From: a bacterium
GTDB taxonomy: Bacteria; Desulfobacterota; Binatia; HRBIN30; CADEER01
Direction: 5' to 3'
DNA: 32,156 nt
Assembly (NCBI GenBank): GCA_030430165.1
Contig: JAUIGL010000076.1
Coordinates: forward strand, 1 to 32,156
Positions 23,468-32,156 of the stretch are shown here, piece after piece; position 1 is the stretch's first letter; each line of letters opens with the position of its first letter. The translations under genes and the position numbers were made by a program. The notes under the pieces are model-generated. The model did no database searches. It worked only from the letters and a program-made list of their open reading frames with translations, and was not told where the DNA came from.

Positions 23468-23871
23468 AGCTGCGGAGCAGGCGCAAGAAGGAAGACACCG
23501 AGATCAACATGACGCCGATGCTGGACGTCGTCTTCATCATGTTGATCTTCTTCATCGTCACCGCGTCGTTCGTGAAAGAGGCGGGAATCGACGTCAATCG
23601 TCCGGGAGCCTCGACCGCGACCGTCAAGGAACGCGGCAATATCCTGGTTGCGATCACCCACAACGGGCAGATCTGGATCGACCGCCGGCAAGTCGACATC
23701 CGCGCGGTCCGCGCCAACATCGAACGGATGCACGCCGAGAATCCGCAGGGCACGGTGGTGATCCAGGCCGACGAGAACTCCAAGAACGGCCTCCTGGTCA
23801 AGGTGATGGACGCCGCCCGCGAGGCGGGAGTCGAGGAAGTGTCGCTGGCGGCGGCGGTCGAGGAGGGATGA
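23464..23871 (+). CDS. exbD: ExbD/TolR biopolymer transport protein
   Basis: A 135-residue single-pass protein: short cytoplasmic N-terminus (MKLRSRRKKEDTEINMTP), one membrane helix with Asp21 (MLDVVFIMLIFFIVTASF) equivalent to the essential proton-path Asp of ExbD, then a periplasmic domain of about 90 residues ending in the KVMDAAREAGVEEVSLA strand. Length and layout are normal for the family. It overlaps exbB by the four-base ATGA and tonB by another ATGA. The ribosome site for the next gene (AGGAGGG) lies in its last codons. Confidence 0.95.
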   Translation: MKLRSRRKKEDTEINMTPMLDVVFIMLIFFIVTASFVKEAGIDVNRPGASTATVKERGNILVAITHNGQIWIDRRQVDIRAVRANIERMHAENPQGTVVIQADENSKNGLLVKVMDAAREAGVEEVSLAAAVEEG

Positions 23872-24482
23872 CGCTACGGGTCTTCTTCTCGGCGCTGGTC
23901 GCGGCGGCGATTGCCTTTGGTCTCACCTACGTGATGCAAGCGTTGATCCGCAGTGAGCTGGTGCTCGAGAAAGTCGGCGACGGCAAGGTCGTCGACTTCG
24001 TGCGGCTCAAACGCGACATTCGTCCCGAGCCGCCGAAGCGCAAGCCGCCGAAGCGGGTCCAGCCCGAGCGGCAACCGCCGCCCCCCGACCTGCAGATGTC
24101 TGCTCCGGAGGGGCCGGCCCAGCTCGAGCTTGCCGCGGTGGCTCCCGACCTCGGCGCCGATCTCGACATCAACATGGGGCCGGGCGGGGGCGGGCAGGGC
24201 AGCGATGCCGATCCGGTTCCGGTGGTGCGCGTCAACCCGCAGTACCCAGCGCGGGCCATGCAGCGCGGCATCGAAGGCTGGGTGCAGCTGCGCTTCACGG
24301 TCACCGCGGCCGGCACGGTGCGCGATGTCGTGGTCGAGAACGCGCAGCCGCCAAACTACTTCGAGCAGTCGGCGGTGAACGCCGTCTCCAAGTACAAGTA
24401 CCGACCCAGTGTCGTCGCCGGCAAGCCGGTGGAGACGCAAGGGGTTCGGGTGATTCTCCAATTCAACCTCAGCCAGGGGTAG
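23868..24482 (+). CDS. tonB: TonB family protein
   Basis: A 204-residue energy transducer. The N-terminal membrane helix is residues about 3-25 (LRVFFSALVAAAIAFGLTYV), then a Pro/Lys/Arg-rich spacer about 52-74 (PEPPKRKPPKRVQPE and QPPPP), a flexible Gly-rich stretch (GPGGGGQG), and the TonB C-terminal domain from about 118 (VVRVNPQYPARAMQRGIEGW, then the helix and strand ending in ILQFNLSQG). The YP-A motif that opens the domain is at 126-129. The spacer is short, so reach across the periplasm may be limited, or depend on the TPR partner. The start is fixed by the ATGA overlap and a strong AGGAGGG. It would transmit proton-motive force to outer-membrane receptors, none of which is encoded here. 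Confidence 0.92.
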   Translation: MTLRVFFSALVAAAIAFGLTYVMQALIRSELVLEKVGDGKVVDFVRLKRDIRPEPPKRKPPKRVQPERQPPPPDLQMSAPEGPAQLELAAVAPDLGADLDINMGPGGGGQGSDADPVPVVRVNPQYPARAMQRGIEGWVQLRFTVTAAGTVRDVVVENAQPPNYFEQSAVNAVSKYKYRPSVVAGKPVETQGVRVILQFNLSQG

Positions 24483-24486
24483 AGCA

Positions 24487-25704
24487 ATGGTTCGACGAGT
24501 TGCAATTCTTCCCATACTGATCGCGATTCCGGCGGTTCTTCTCGCCGCCCCGAGTGTCCGCGTCGAGCGCCAGGTCGAGAACGTCGGGCCGTGGGCGTTC
24601 AAGCGGATCCAGATGTTCCACGAGGATCTGCGCGAGGAGCGCTTCGACTACGTGCGCGAGACGCTCGACGAGATGCGCGACCACCCGAAGCTCAACTCGC
24701 ACGAACGCGCGATCATGTGGCAGGGCTACGGTTATCTCTACATCAGCACCGAGGACTACGAGCGAGCCGCCGACGCCCTCGGCAAGTGCATCGAGACCCA
24801 GGGGCTGCCGTTCTCGTCCGAGCTCCACGCTCGCTACAACCGGGCGCAGATCCTGGTGATGCGGGAACGCTCGGAAGACGCGATCGCCGAGTTCGAGGTT
24901 TGGTTCCAGTACGCGCGCAAGCCTTCGCCGAGCGCGTACTACATGGCGGCAATGGCTTACATGCAGTCCGGCAAGAACCAGAAAGCGCTCGAGTACGCCG
25001 ACCTGGCGATCGCCGGTGCGTCGCAGCCGAAGGAGTCGTGGCTACAGCTCAAGAACGCCATGCTGGTCGAAGAGAAGGACTACGACGGCGCCGAGAAGGT
25101 GTTGGAGCAGCTGATCGAGCTCTATCCCAAGAAGACGTACTGGATGCAGTTGGCGGCCGTCTACTCGGAGACGCGGCGCCACGAGAGGGCGCTGTCGACC
25201 CTCGAGATGGCCTACCTGCAGGGGTACCTCGACAAGGAGAGCGAGCGTTTGACGCTGGCGCAGATGTACCTCTTCAACCAGATCCCCTACGAGGCCGCCG
25301 AGGTCCTGCGCGACAGCCTCGAGGACGGGGTCGTCGACGGCGACGCCAAGGATTGGGAGTTGCTCGCCGACAGCTGGCTGCACGCGCGCGAGCGCGACAA
25401 GGCGCTACCGGCGATGCGCAAGGCGGCGGAGCTCTCGGGAGACGGCAACACCTACCTGCGCCTGGCGCAGCTGCTGATCGACCGCGAGGAGTGGTCGGAG
25501 GCGCGCCACGCATTGGAGCAGGCGCTCGCCAAGGGGAACCTGCGCCACCCGGGCCACACCCAGCTCCTGCTCGGCATCGCCGACGCCAACGAGAACCGCT
25601 GGGGCGATGCGCAACAGGCGTTTGCCAAGGCGCAGCAGGACGAGAAGACGCGCAAGGCGGCCGACTACTGGCTCAGGCAGGTCGACAAGGAGATGCACGG
25701 CTAG
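24487..25704 (+). CDS. Periplasmic TPR-repeat protein of the TonB operon
   Basis: A 405-residue protein four bases after tonB, starting at ATG 24487 with AGAGCA just upstream. Its signal peptide is MVRRVAILPILIAIPAVLLAA, cleavage near residue 21-22. The rest is about nine tetratricopeptide helical hairpins, recognisable as WQGYGYLYISTEDYERAADALGKCIE, YYMAAMAYMQSGKNQKALEYADLAI, LAAVYSETRRHERALSTLEMAYLQG, YLRLAQLLIDREEWSEARHALEQAL and LLGIADANENRWGDAQQAF. Such TPR proteins regularly close DUF3450-TonB operons and probably act as a periplasmic scaffold for the motor or its receptor. It is the last gene of the operon; the convergent oxidoreductase follows after 26 bases with no clear terminator. 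Confidence 0.9.
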   Translation: MVRRVAILPILIAIPAVLLAAPSVRVERQVENVGPWAFKRIQMFHEDLREERFDYVRETLDEMRDHPKLNSHERAIMWQGYGYLYISTEDYERAADALGKCIETQGLPFSSELHARYNRAQILVMRERSEDAIAEFEVWFQYARKPSPSAYYMAAMAYMQSGKNQKALEYADLAIAGASQPKESWLQLKNAMLVEEKDYDGAEKVLEQLIELYPKKTYWMQLAAVYSETRRHERALSTLEMAYLQGYLDKESERLTLAQMYLFNQIPYEAAEVLRDSLEDGVVDGDAKDWELLADSWLHARERDKALPAMRKAAELSGDGNTYLRLAQLLIDREEWSEARHALEQALAKGNLRHPGHTQLLLGIADANENRWGDAQQAFAKAQQDEKTRKAADYWLRQVDKEMHG

Positions 25705-25730
25705 CGGTTGCCGGGACTGCGTGTCGGCGC

Positions 25731-26738
25731 TCAGCGTGTGGGTTGGCGTAGCGGCAGACCGGCGGCGCCGTAGACGGCGTCGATGACGCGCATGTTGGCG
25801 ATCGAGTCTTCGCCCTCGGTGAGCGTCGGCTGGCCGCTGCGTAGGGCATCGACCACCGCGCGCAGCTGCATCGTGTAGGTCGCCGGTCCGCGCACGCGCT
25901 CGCTGCGGGCAGTGCTGCCGCGCCGCACCCGCACCCGGTTGTAGATGTGCGGCGCCACCGGATTGAGGATGTCGATGGCGCCCTCGCTGCCTTCGACGGT
26001 TGCCGACGCGCGGAGGAGTTTGGTCGACCACATCGAGCACGATACGCGCGCACTGCGCCCGTCGTCGAAGCGAAACCGGACCTCCATGCTGCGATCGACG
26101 TTGGCCGGTCCCTCGACGGCTTCTGCCGATTCGACCGTCGGCTCGGCGCCGGCGAGAGTGCGAATCAGGTGGATCGGGTAGCAACCCAGGTCCATGGTCG
26201 CGCCGCCGGCGAGCCGGAAATTGTAGCGAATGTCGTTGCCGCGAAAGATCGGCACGACGAAGCTCGCCTCGTAGTGCCGGGGCTCGCCGATCTCGCCGCT
26301 GGCGATGATCTCGAGCACCCGACTGACCAGCGGGTGGTAGCGGTAGTGAAAGGCCTCGACGAGACGGTTGCCGGTCGTTTCTGCCGCGGCGACCATCGCC
26401 GAAGCCTCCTCGGCGTTCGCCGCCAGCGGCTTCTCGCAGAGCACCGCCTTGCCGGCTTCGAGCGCTCGCGTGCTCCACACGCCGTGCAGGCCGTTGGGCA
26501 GCGGATTGTAGACGACGTCGACGGCGCCGTCGGCGAGTAGATCCTCGTAGCTGTCGTGCACGACCGGGATGGCGTGACGCTGTGCAAACGAAGCGGCGCG
26601 ATCTCTGGACCGCGCCGCGACCGCGGTGACGATCGCGCCGGATGTCTTGCGCGCCGGTGCGATCAGGGCCATCGGCGTGATGCGCGCCGCGCCGAGGATA
26701 CCGATGCGGAGGGGGGCGTTGCTTTCGACGTCGTTCAT
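25731..26738 (-). CDS. Gfo/Idh/MocA family oxidoreductase
   Basis: A 335-residue predicted NAD(P)-dependent dehydrogenase. Start ATG 26738 leads into LRIGILGAARITPMALIAPAR (nucleotide-binding fold). VLCEKPLAANAEEASAMV carries the EKP motif, and LAGGATMDLGCYPIHLIR the D-x-G-x-Y-x-x-H catalytic region with both Asp and His. EAFHYRYHP between them is typical of the branch containing trans-1,2-dihydrobenzenediol and D-xylose dehydrogenases; I make no substrate claim. It is only distantly related to the two paralogues at 613-2621. It stands alone, convergent with the TonB operon and divergent from the aminotransferase gene. Confidence 0.87.
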   Translation of the reverse strand: MNDVESNAPLRIGILGAARITPMALIAPARKTSGAIVTAVAARSRDRAASFAQRHAIPVVHDSYEDLLADGAVDVVYNPLPNGLHGVWSTRALEAGKAVLCEKPLAANAEEASAMVAAAETTGNRLVEAFHYRYHPLVSRVLEIIASGEIGEPRHYEASFVVPIFRGNDIRYNFRLAGGATMDLGCYPIHLIRTLAGAEPTVESAEAVEGPANVDRSMEVRFRFDDGRSARVSCSMWSTKLLRASATVEGSEGAIDILNPVAPHIYNRVRVRRGSTARSERVRGPATYTMQLRAVVDALRSGQPTLTEGEDSIANMRVIDAVYGAAGLPLRQPTR

Positions 26739-26833
26739 GCGGTCACTGATCCACGCGCGTCCGGCTGCTGCAAGCGCACGATCGTGGTGGCGTCTTGCAA
26801 GTTGCGCGAGCAGCGTCCACAGTCGCCAGCTCG

Positions 26834-27919
26834 ATGGGCGATTCGAAGCAGGACGATCTGCGTTTCATCCGACCCGAGATCCGGCGGATGACCGGATACA
26901 CGCCGGGCGAGCAACCCGCCGGCGGACCCGTGGTCAAGCTCAACACCAACGAGAATCCGTACCCGCCGTCGCCGCGCGTGCTGGAGGCGATCGCCGCGGC
27001 GGCCGCGGACGACGTGCGCCTCTACCCCAATCCGGTGGCCGAGCCGCTCTGCGCTCGCGCCGCCGAGGTCTACGGAGTCGGTCGCGACCAGGTCCTCGCC
27101 GGCAACGGCTCGGACGAAATCCTGATGATGATCGTGCGCGCCTGCATCGGAGCCGGCGAGCGGGTCGCCTACGCCGAGCCGACCTACAGCTTGTACGACA
27201 CGCTGGTGGCGATCGGCGGCGGCGAAGTGGCGACCGTGCCCTATCCGCAGAGCTTCGAGCTTCCGGTCGAGCCCTTGCTCGGCTTGCGCGGCAAGGTGAC
27301 CATCGTCTGCAACCCGAACGCACCGTCGGGTACGGTGACGCCGCTCGAAGTCATCGAAGGCATGGCGCCGCAGGTCGAAGGGATGCTGGTGGTCGACGAG
27401 GCCTACGCGGATTTCGCGGCGGCGAGCGCCATCCAGCTGATCGAGCGGCATGCCAACGTCGTCGTCGTGCGCAGCTTTTCGAAATCGTTTTCGCTCGCCG
27501 GATTGCGCATCGGCTTGTTGTTCGGCCAGCCGGCGGTGGTGTCCGAGCTGCTCAAGGTCAAGGACTCCTACAATCTGAGCCGGATCAGCATCGCCGCTGG
27601 CACCGCGGCGCTCGGCGACCTCGATTGGATGCGCGCCAACGTCGCCAAGGTCGCGGCGACGCGCGCGCGTATGACCGAAGCGCTCACCGTCCTGGGGTAC
27701 TCGGTGCTGCCGAGTGCGACCAATTTCGTCCTCGCGCGCCGGCCCGGCACCAACCAGAGGCCGGTGTTCGAAGCTCTCCGCGCGCGCCAGATCCTGGTGC
27801 GTTATTTCGACGTCCCCGAGCTTCGCGATGCCCTGCGCATCACGGTCGGCACCGACGACGAGATCGACGCTCTGCTGGCCGCGCTGCGCGACCTGACCGA
27901 CGAAGCTCGAGGGCGCTAG
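26834..27919 (+). CDS. hisC: Histidinol-phosphate aminotransferase (class I/II, PLP)
   Basis: A 361-residue PLP-dependent aminotransferase of the HisC branch, which converts imidazole-acetol phosphate plus glutamate to histidinol phosphate. It shows the substrate-side LNTNENPYPPSP, AGNGSDEILMMIVRAC (PLP-phosphate), YAEPTYSLYD, VCNPNAPSGT, VVDEAYADF (Asp pairing with the ring nitrogen), the Schiff-base Lys217 in RSFSKSFSLAGLRIG, and LVRYFDVPELRDALRITVGTDDEID with the C-terminal Arg. ATG 26834 is used; an in-frame ATG at 26795 would add 13 unrelated residues. The gene is not in a his operon. Its stop overlaps the convergent permease stop by four bases. Confidence 0.87.
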   Translation: MGDSKQDDLRFIRPEIRRMTGYTPGEQPAGGPVVKLNTNENPYPPSPRVLEAIAAAAADDVRLYPNPVAEPLCARAAEVYGVGRDQVLAGNGSDEILMMIVRACIGAGERVAYAEPTYSLYDTLVAIGGGEVATVPYPQSFELPVEPLLGLRGKVTIVCNPNAPSGTVTPLEVIEGMAPQVEGMLVVDEAYADFAAASAIQLIERHANVVVVRSFSKSFSLAGLRIGLLFGQPAVVSELLKVKDSYNLSRISIAAGTAALGDLDWMRANVAKVAATRARMTEALTVLGYSVLPSATNFVLARRPGTNQRPVFEALRARQILVRYFDVPELRDALRITVGTDDEIDALLAALRDLTDEARGR

Positions 27920-28827
27920 TCGCGCCCGAGCGCGGCCGGGGCGTTGCTGTCGCCTGCGTTGATGGCGAGGACGGCCAGCGTCGCCGCGTAGGGCAGAATC
28001 AGAAAGAATTGAAACGGGATGTCGAAGGCGAGTGCCTGAAAGTGGAACTGGAGCGCGGTTGCAAAGCCGAAGAAGAGCGCGGCGACCAGCACGCCGAGCG
28101 GGTGGCGGCGGCCGACGATGACGATGGCGAGGGCAATGAAGCCGCGCCCGGCCGACATCCCCTCGACGAAGGTGTGCGTGTAGTCGACCGCCAGGAAGGC
28201 GCCGCCGGCGGCGCACAGAGTGCCGCAGGCAGTGACCGCGGCGATGCGGACACGGCGCACGTCTACTCCCTGAATGGCGGCGGCGCGCGGATTCTCTCCG
28301 GCCATTCGCAGGTGCAGCCCGGTGCGGCTGCGCCGCAGCAGGAAAGCCGTCAGGGGTACGAGGATCAGGCAGAGGTATCCGAGGGCGGTCTGATCGAACA
28401 GCGCCCGGCCGAGGATGGGGAGGTCGGCCAGCAGCGGGACTCGAATCGAGGCGGTCGGCGGCACGCTGAGCGCCGAACCGGTAACACCGAACTGGGCGCG
28501 GTAGAGCATTCCGGTTAGGCCGACCGCGAACAGGTTGAGACCGGTGCCGACGACGATCTGGTTGCCGCGCCGCACCACCACCAGGTAGGCGAAGCCGAGG
28601 CCGCATACCGCGCCGCAGGCGAGGGCGACGGCGATCGCCGCCAGGTTGGAGCCGCTGGCGTGAGAAACGGCGAACGCGGAGAAGGCGCCGAGCAGCAAGA
28701 AGCCCTCGAGGCCGATGTTGACGATTCCGCTCTTCTCCGAGATCAGCTCGCCGATCGCCGCGTAGAGCAAGGGGGTCGCCATGGCGACGGCGGCGACGGC
28801 GATTGCGCCCGCGGTCTCGATGGTCAC
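27916..28827 (-). CDS. ABC transporter permease, BMP/nucleoside type (second permease)
   Basis: A 303-residue permease with about eight to nine membrane helices. It has the BPD_transp_2 signature ELISEKSGIVNIGLEGFLLLGAFSA and, near the C-terminus, GGAFLAVDYTHTFVEGMSAGRGFIALAIVIVGR, both typical of the second permease of nucleoside or simple-sugar BMP-linked importers. Start is a GTG at 28827 overlapping the preceding gene's stop (GTGA). It is the last gene of a minus operon that runs from the substrate-binding protein through the ATPase. Substrate is likely a nucleoside or purine by analogy with Bacillus NupNOPQ and the PnrA/Bmp families, not by any residue I can read. Confidence 0.9.
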   Translation of the reverse strand: MTIETAGAIAVAAVAMATPLLYAAIGELISEKSGIVNIGLEGFLLLGAFSAFAVSHASGSNLAAIAVALACGAVCGLGFAYLVVVRRGNQIVVGTGLNLFAVGLTGMLYRAQFGVTGSALSVPPTASIRVPLLADLPILGRALFDQTALGYLCLILVPLTAFLLRRSRTGLHLRMAGENPRAAAIQGVDVRRVRIAAVTACGTLCAAGGAFLAVDYTHTFVEGMSAGRGFIALAIVIVGRRHPLGVLVAALFFGFATALQFHFQALAFDIPFQFFLILPYAATLAVLAINAGDSNAPAALGRD

Positions 28828-29830
28828 GACGACGACTCCGCGCGACTGTACTCGATTGCGGCGAGGGCGAAGATGACGCAGCCCTGGATCAACGAAACGA
28901 TCACCGCGGAAACGCCGGCGACTCGCTGCATCGACATCGAGCCCGCTTCGAGGATGCCGAAGAGCAGCCCGGCGAGCAGGACTCCCCACGGGTCGAGGCG
29001 CCCGAGCAGAGCGACGGCGATCGCGGTGTAACCGTAGCCGGGCGAAAAGTTTTCGTACATGCGGTAGGTGACCGACGCCACCTCCATGCCGCCGGCGAGG
29101 CCGGCGAGGGCGCCGCTGGCGGTGAAGGTCGCGAGGAGGTAGCGGCCAACCGAGAACCCGGCGAGCTCGGTGGCGACTGGATTGGCGCCGACCGCTCGCA
29201 CGACGTAGCCGAATCGGCTCCGGTAGAGCCCCCAGGCGCACAGCGGCACCAGTGCGACGACCGCGAATGAGCCGGCGTGGATGCGCATGCCCTGGAACAG
29301 ACGCGGCAACCGGGTGAAGCCGGGCAGGGCCTCGCTCTGCGGGTAGTTGCCCGATGCTTCCATCATCGGTCCGTGCACCAGGTAGCCGACGATGCCGAGG
29401 ACGATGAAGTTCAGCATGATGGTGCCGATGACCTCGTCGACGCCGCGCCGCAGCTTGAGCAGTGCGGCGATGGCGGCGACCAGCGCTCCGCCGCAGACCG
29501 CGGCGAGTAGAGTCAGCGAGACACCCAGCGCGGTGGGGAGCTGCGGGCAGTTGGTCGCGAAGCAGACGGCGACCAGGGCGCCGGCGACGAGCTGCCCTTC
29601 GGCGCCGATGTTCCACAGCCCGGCGCGAAAGGCGAGGGCGACGGCGAGTCCGCTGATCACCAGCGGACAGGCCTTGACCGCGACCTCGGACCAACCGTAG
29701 GCGCTGCCCATGGCGCCCTCGGCGAGCGCCGTGTAGGCGGTGATCGGGTCGCCGCCGCCGATCGCGATCGCCGCCGCGCCGGCGAGAAGCCCGATCGCCG
29801 CGGCGAGCAGCGAGCTCGACAAGCGCGCAG

Positions 29831-29834
<4 letters not shown>
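28824..29834 (-). CDS. ABC transporter permease, BMP/nucleoside type (first permease)
   Basis: A 336-residue permease with ATG 29834 overlapping the ATPase stop (ATGA). It contains LAVALAFRAGLWNIGAEGQLVAGAL, the 'F-N-I-G-x-E-G-Q' signature of BPD_transp_2 permeases, GVDEVIGTIMLNFI, and RAVGANPVATELAGFSV with the coupling loop to the ATPase, then GYTAIAVALLGRLDPWGVLLAGLLFG. It would pair with the following permease to form the membrane channel. Length and signature order match first permeases of nucleoside importers. Confidence 0.9.
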
Positions 29835-31357
<1,523 letters not shown>

Positions 31358-31382
31358 GTCGTGGCGTGCAGCCCTATCGGAA

Positions 31383-32156
31383 TCAGAACTCGGCGGAGGG
31401 AGCCGTGAGCTCGCCGCTGACGAGCTTCTCGCGCACCTTGTCGACTTGCGACCGGACGTTGTCCGGGATGCGCTCGGCGAGAGCCGGATTGGGGACGAAG
31501 GCGATGACCCCGTCGGCCATTCCCAGCTTGGTGATCTTGGCCTCGAACGTTCCCGCCTTGACCTCTTCGGCGACCTTGACGAAGGCGTCCGGAATATCGA
31601 TCACGGCGCTGGCGAGGACCGTGTCCGGCACGATGTCGTTCTGATTCTTGTTGGTTCCGAAGGCGAAGATCTGGCCGGCCTGCGCCGCCTGGAAGACGCC
31701 GAGTCCCGCCGCATCCGCGTTGTGGATGAGGAAGTCGGCACCCTGTTGGATCTGCGCCTTTGCCGCCTCCTTGGCGGCGCCGACGTCTTCCCAGTTGCCG
31801 ATATAGCTGCGGATGACGCGGAACTGCGGGTCGACCGACTTGGCGCCGGCCTCGAAGGCGAGAAAGGTCGACTCGACCGAGGGGATCGCCATCCCGCCGA
31901 CGGCTCCGGCGACACTGCTGTCGGACATCATCGCCGCCATGATCCCGGCCAGGTAGGTGGCTTCCTCCAGCATGAAACGCAGAGGGGCGACGTTCTTGCG
32001 CACGGTGTTGCCGGAGGTGGTGATGAACGTAGTGTCGGGGAAGTCCGGGGCGACCGCGGCGGCAGCCTCCTGAAACTCGAAGCCGTGGCCGAACACCAGC
32101 GCGTAGCCGCGGCGCGCATAGTCGCGGAACCCTTCCTCGAATTCGGCCGGGGTCTT
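31383..32156 (-). CDS. BMP family ABC substrate-binding protein, C-terminal part (cut by window edge)
   Basis: The frame is open to the right edge with no start reached, so 257 codons of the C-terminal part are present; a GTG at 32096 is internal. Family blocks are YALVFGHGFEFQEAAAAVAPDFPDT, the LEEATYLAGIMAAM helix, GAVGGMAIPSVESTFLAFEAG (usual 'GG-x-x-xP' strand), QGADFLIHNADAAGLGVFQAA and FAFGTNKNQNDIVPDTVLASAVID. This is the PnrA/BmpA/Med fold (PF02608), binding nucleosides or related ligands. The signal peptide is outside the window. It is presumably the first or an early gene of the importer operon. Confidence 0.92.
   Translation of the reverse strand, partial: KTPAEFEEGFRDYARRGYALVFGHGFEFQEAAAAVAPDFPDTTFITTSGNTVRKNVAPLRFMLEEATYLAGIMAAMMSDSSVAGAVGGMAIPSVESTFLAFEAGAKSVDPQFRVIRSYIGNWEDVGAAKEAAKAQIQQGADFLIHNADAAGLGVFQAAQAGQIFAFGTNKNQNDIVPDTVLASAVIDIPDAFVKVAEEVKAGTFEAKITKLGMADGVIAFVPNPALAERIPDNVRSQVDKVREKLVSGELTAPSAEF

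Noticed and set aside
24591..25751. Open plus frame overlapping the TPR gene
   Set aside because: The Arg/Gly-rich translation without any motif is a frame shadow of the TPR protein.
25405..26478. Minus-strand open frame overlapping the end of the TPR gene and the oxidoreductase
   Set aside because: It is out of frame with the oxidoreductase, with Arg-rich low-complexity composition and no recognisable domain.

Overview
The window is a high-GC (about two thirds G+C by eye) stretch of an unidentified Gram-negative bacterium. A TonB/ExbB/ExbD machine and a lipid-linked polysaccharide flippase and polymerase/ligase imply an outer membrane. A secreted cysteine-rich protein of a type common in myxobacteria and other former Deltaproteobacteria, plus the DUF3450-type TonB operon, suggest a deltaproteobacterial-like lineage. 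That taxonomic guess is inference; there is no rRNA or other marker gene here.

Region 1 (1-19227) is a mosaic surface-glycan locus. From left to right: the N-terminal part of a heparinase II/III-type protein (minus, cut by the window edge); two tandem paralogous Gfo/Idh/MocA oxidoreductases followed by a GT4 glycosyltransferase (plus); a tight four-gene minus operon (GT4, AlkP-superfamily hydrolase, small CopD-like membrane protein, second AlkP-superfamily hydrolase); a PAPS-type sulfotransferase (plus) beside a MITE-like element; a Wzx-like flippase and O-antigen ligase/polymerase pair (minus); a DUF2723 membrane protein (plus); two adjacent repeat elements with the same outer inverted repeats; a secreted Cys-rich protein with an IPTL-CTERM-like tail; a DPM/ArnC-type GT2; a GT4 of the kind found with exosortase/EPS loci; and a GT-C-like membrane protein. 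Together these would assemble, export, modify (oxidise, possibly sulfate) and trim a surface polysaccharide.

Region 2 (19228-25704) is the most interesting part. A PhoR-like PAS/HisKA protein has lost its phospho-accepting His (Arg instead) and all recognisable ATP-binding boxes. It precedes a tightly overlapping operon: DUF3450, a large MotA/TolQ/ExbB protein with a periplasmic coiled coil, ExbB, ExbD, TonB and a TPR protein. Arrays of half-sites with 11-bp spacing, resembling PHO boxes, lie upstream of both the pseudokinase and the operon. My hypothesis is a phosphate-starvation-controlled TonB energising system with a derived PhoR pseudokinase.

Region 3 (25731-32156) is more ordinary: another Gfo/Idh/MocA oxidoreductase (minus), a histidinol-phosphate aminotransferase (plus), and a BMP-type nucleoside/sugar ABC importer (two permeases, a double-domain ATPase and the substrate-binding protein, all minus), the last gene cut by the right edge.

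Intergenic stretches over 300 bases: 8467-8831 (MITE-like element plus hairpins), 14051-14646 (two repeat elements) and 19228-19557 (half-site arrays and three hairpins). No tRNA, rRNA or CRISPR array was seen.
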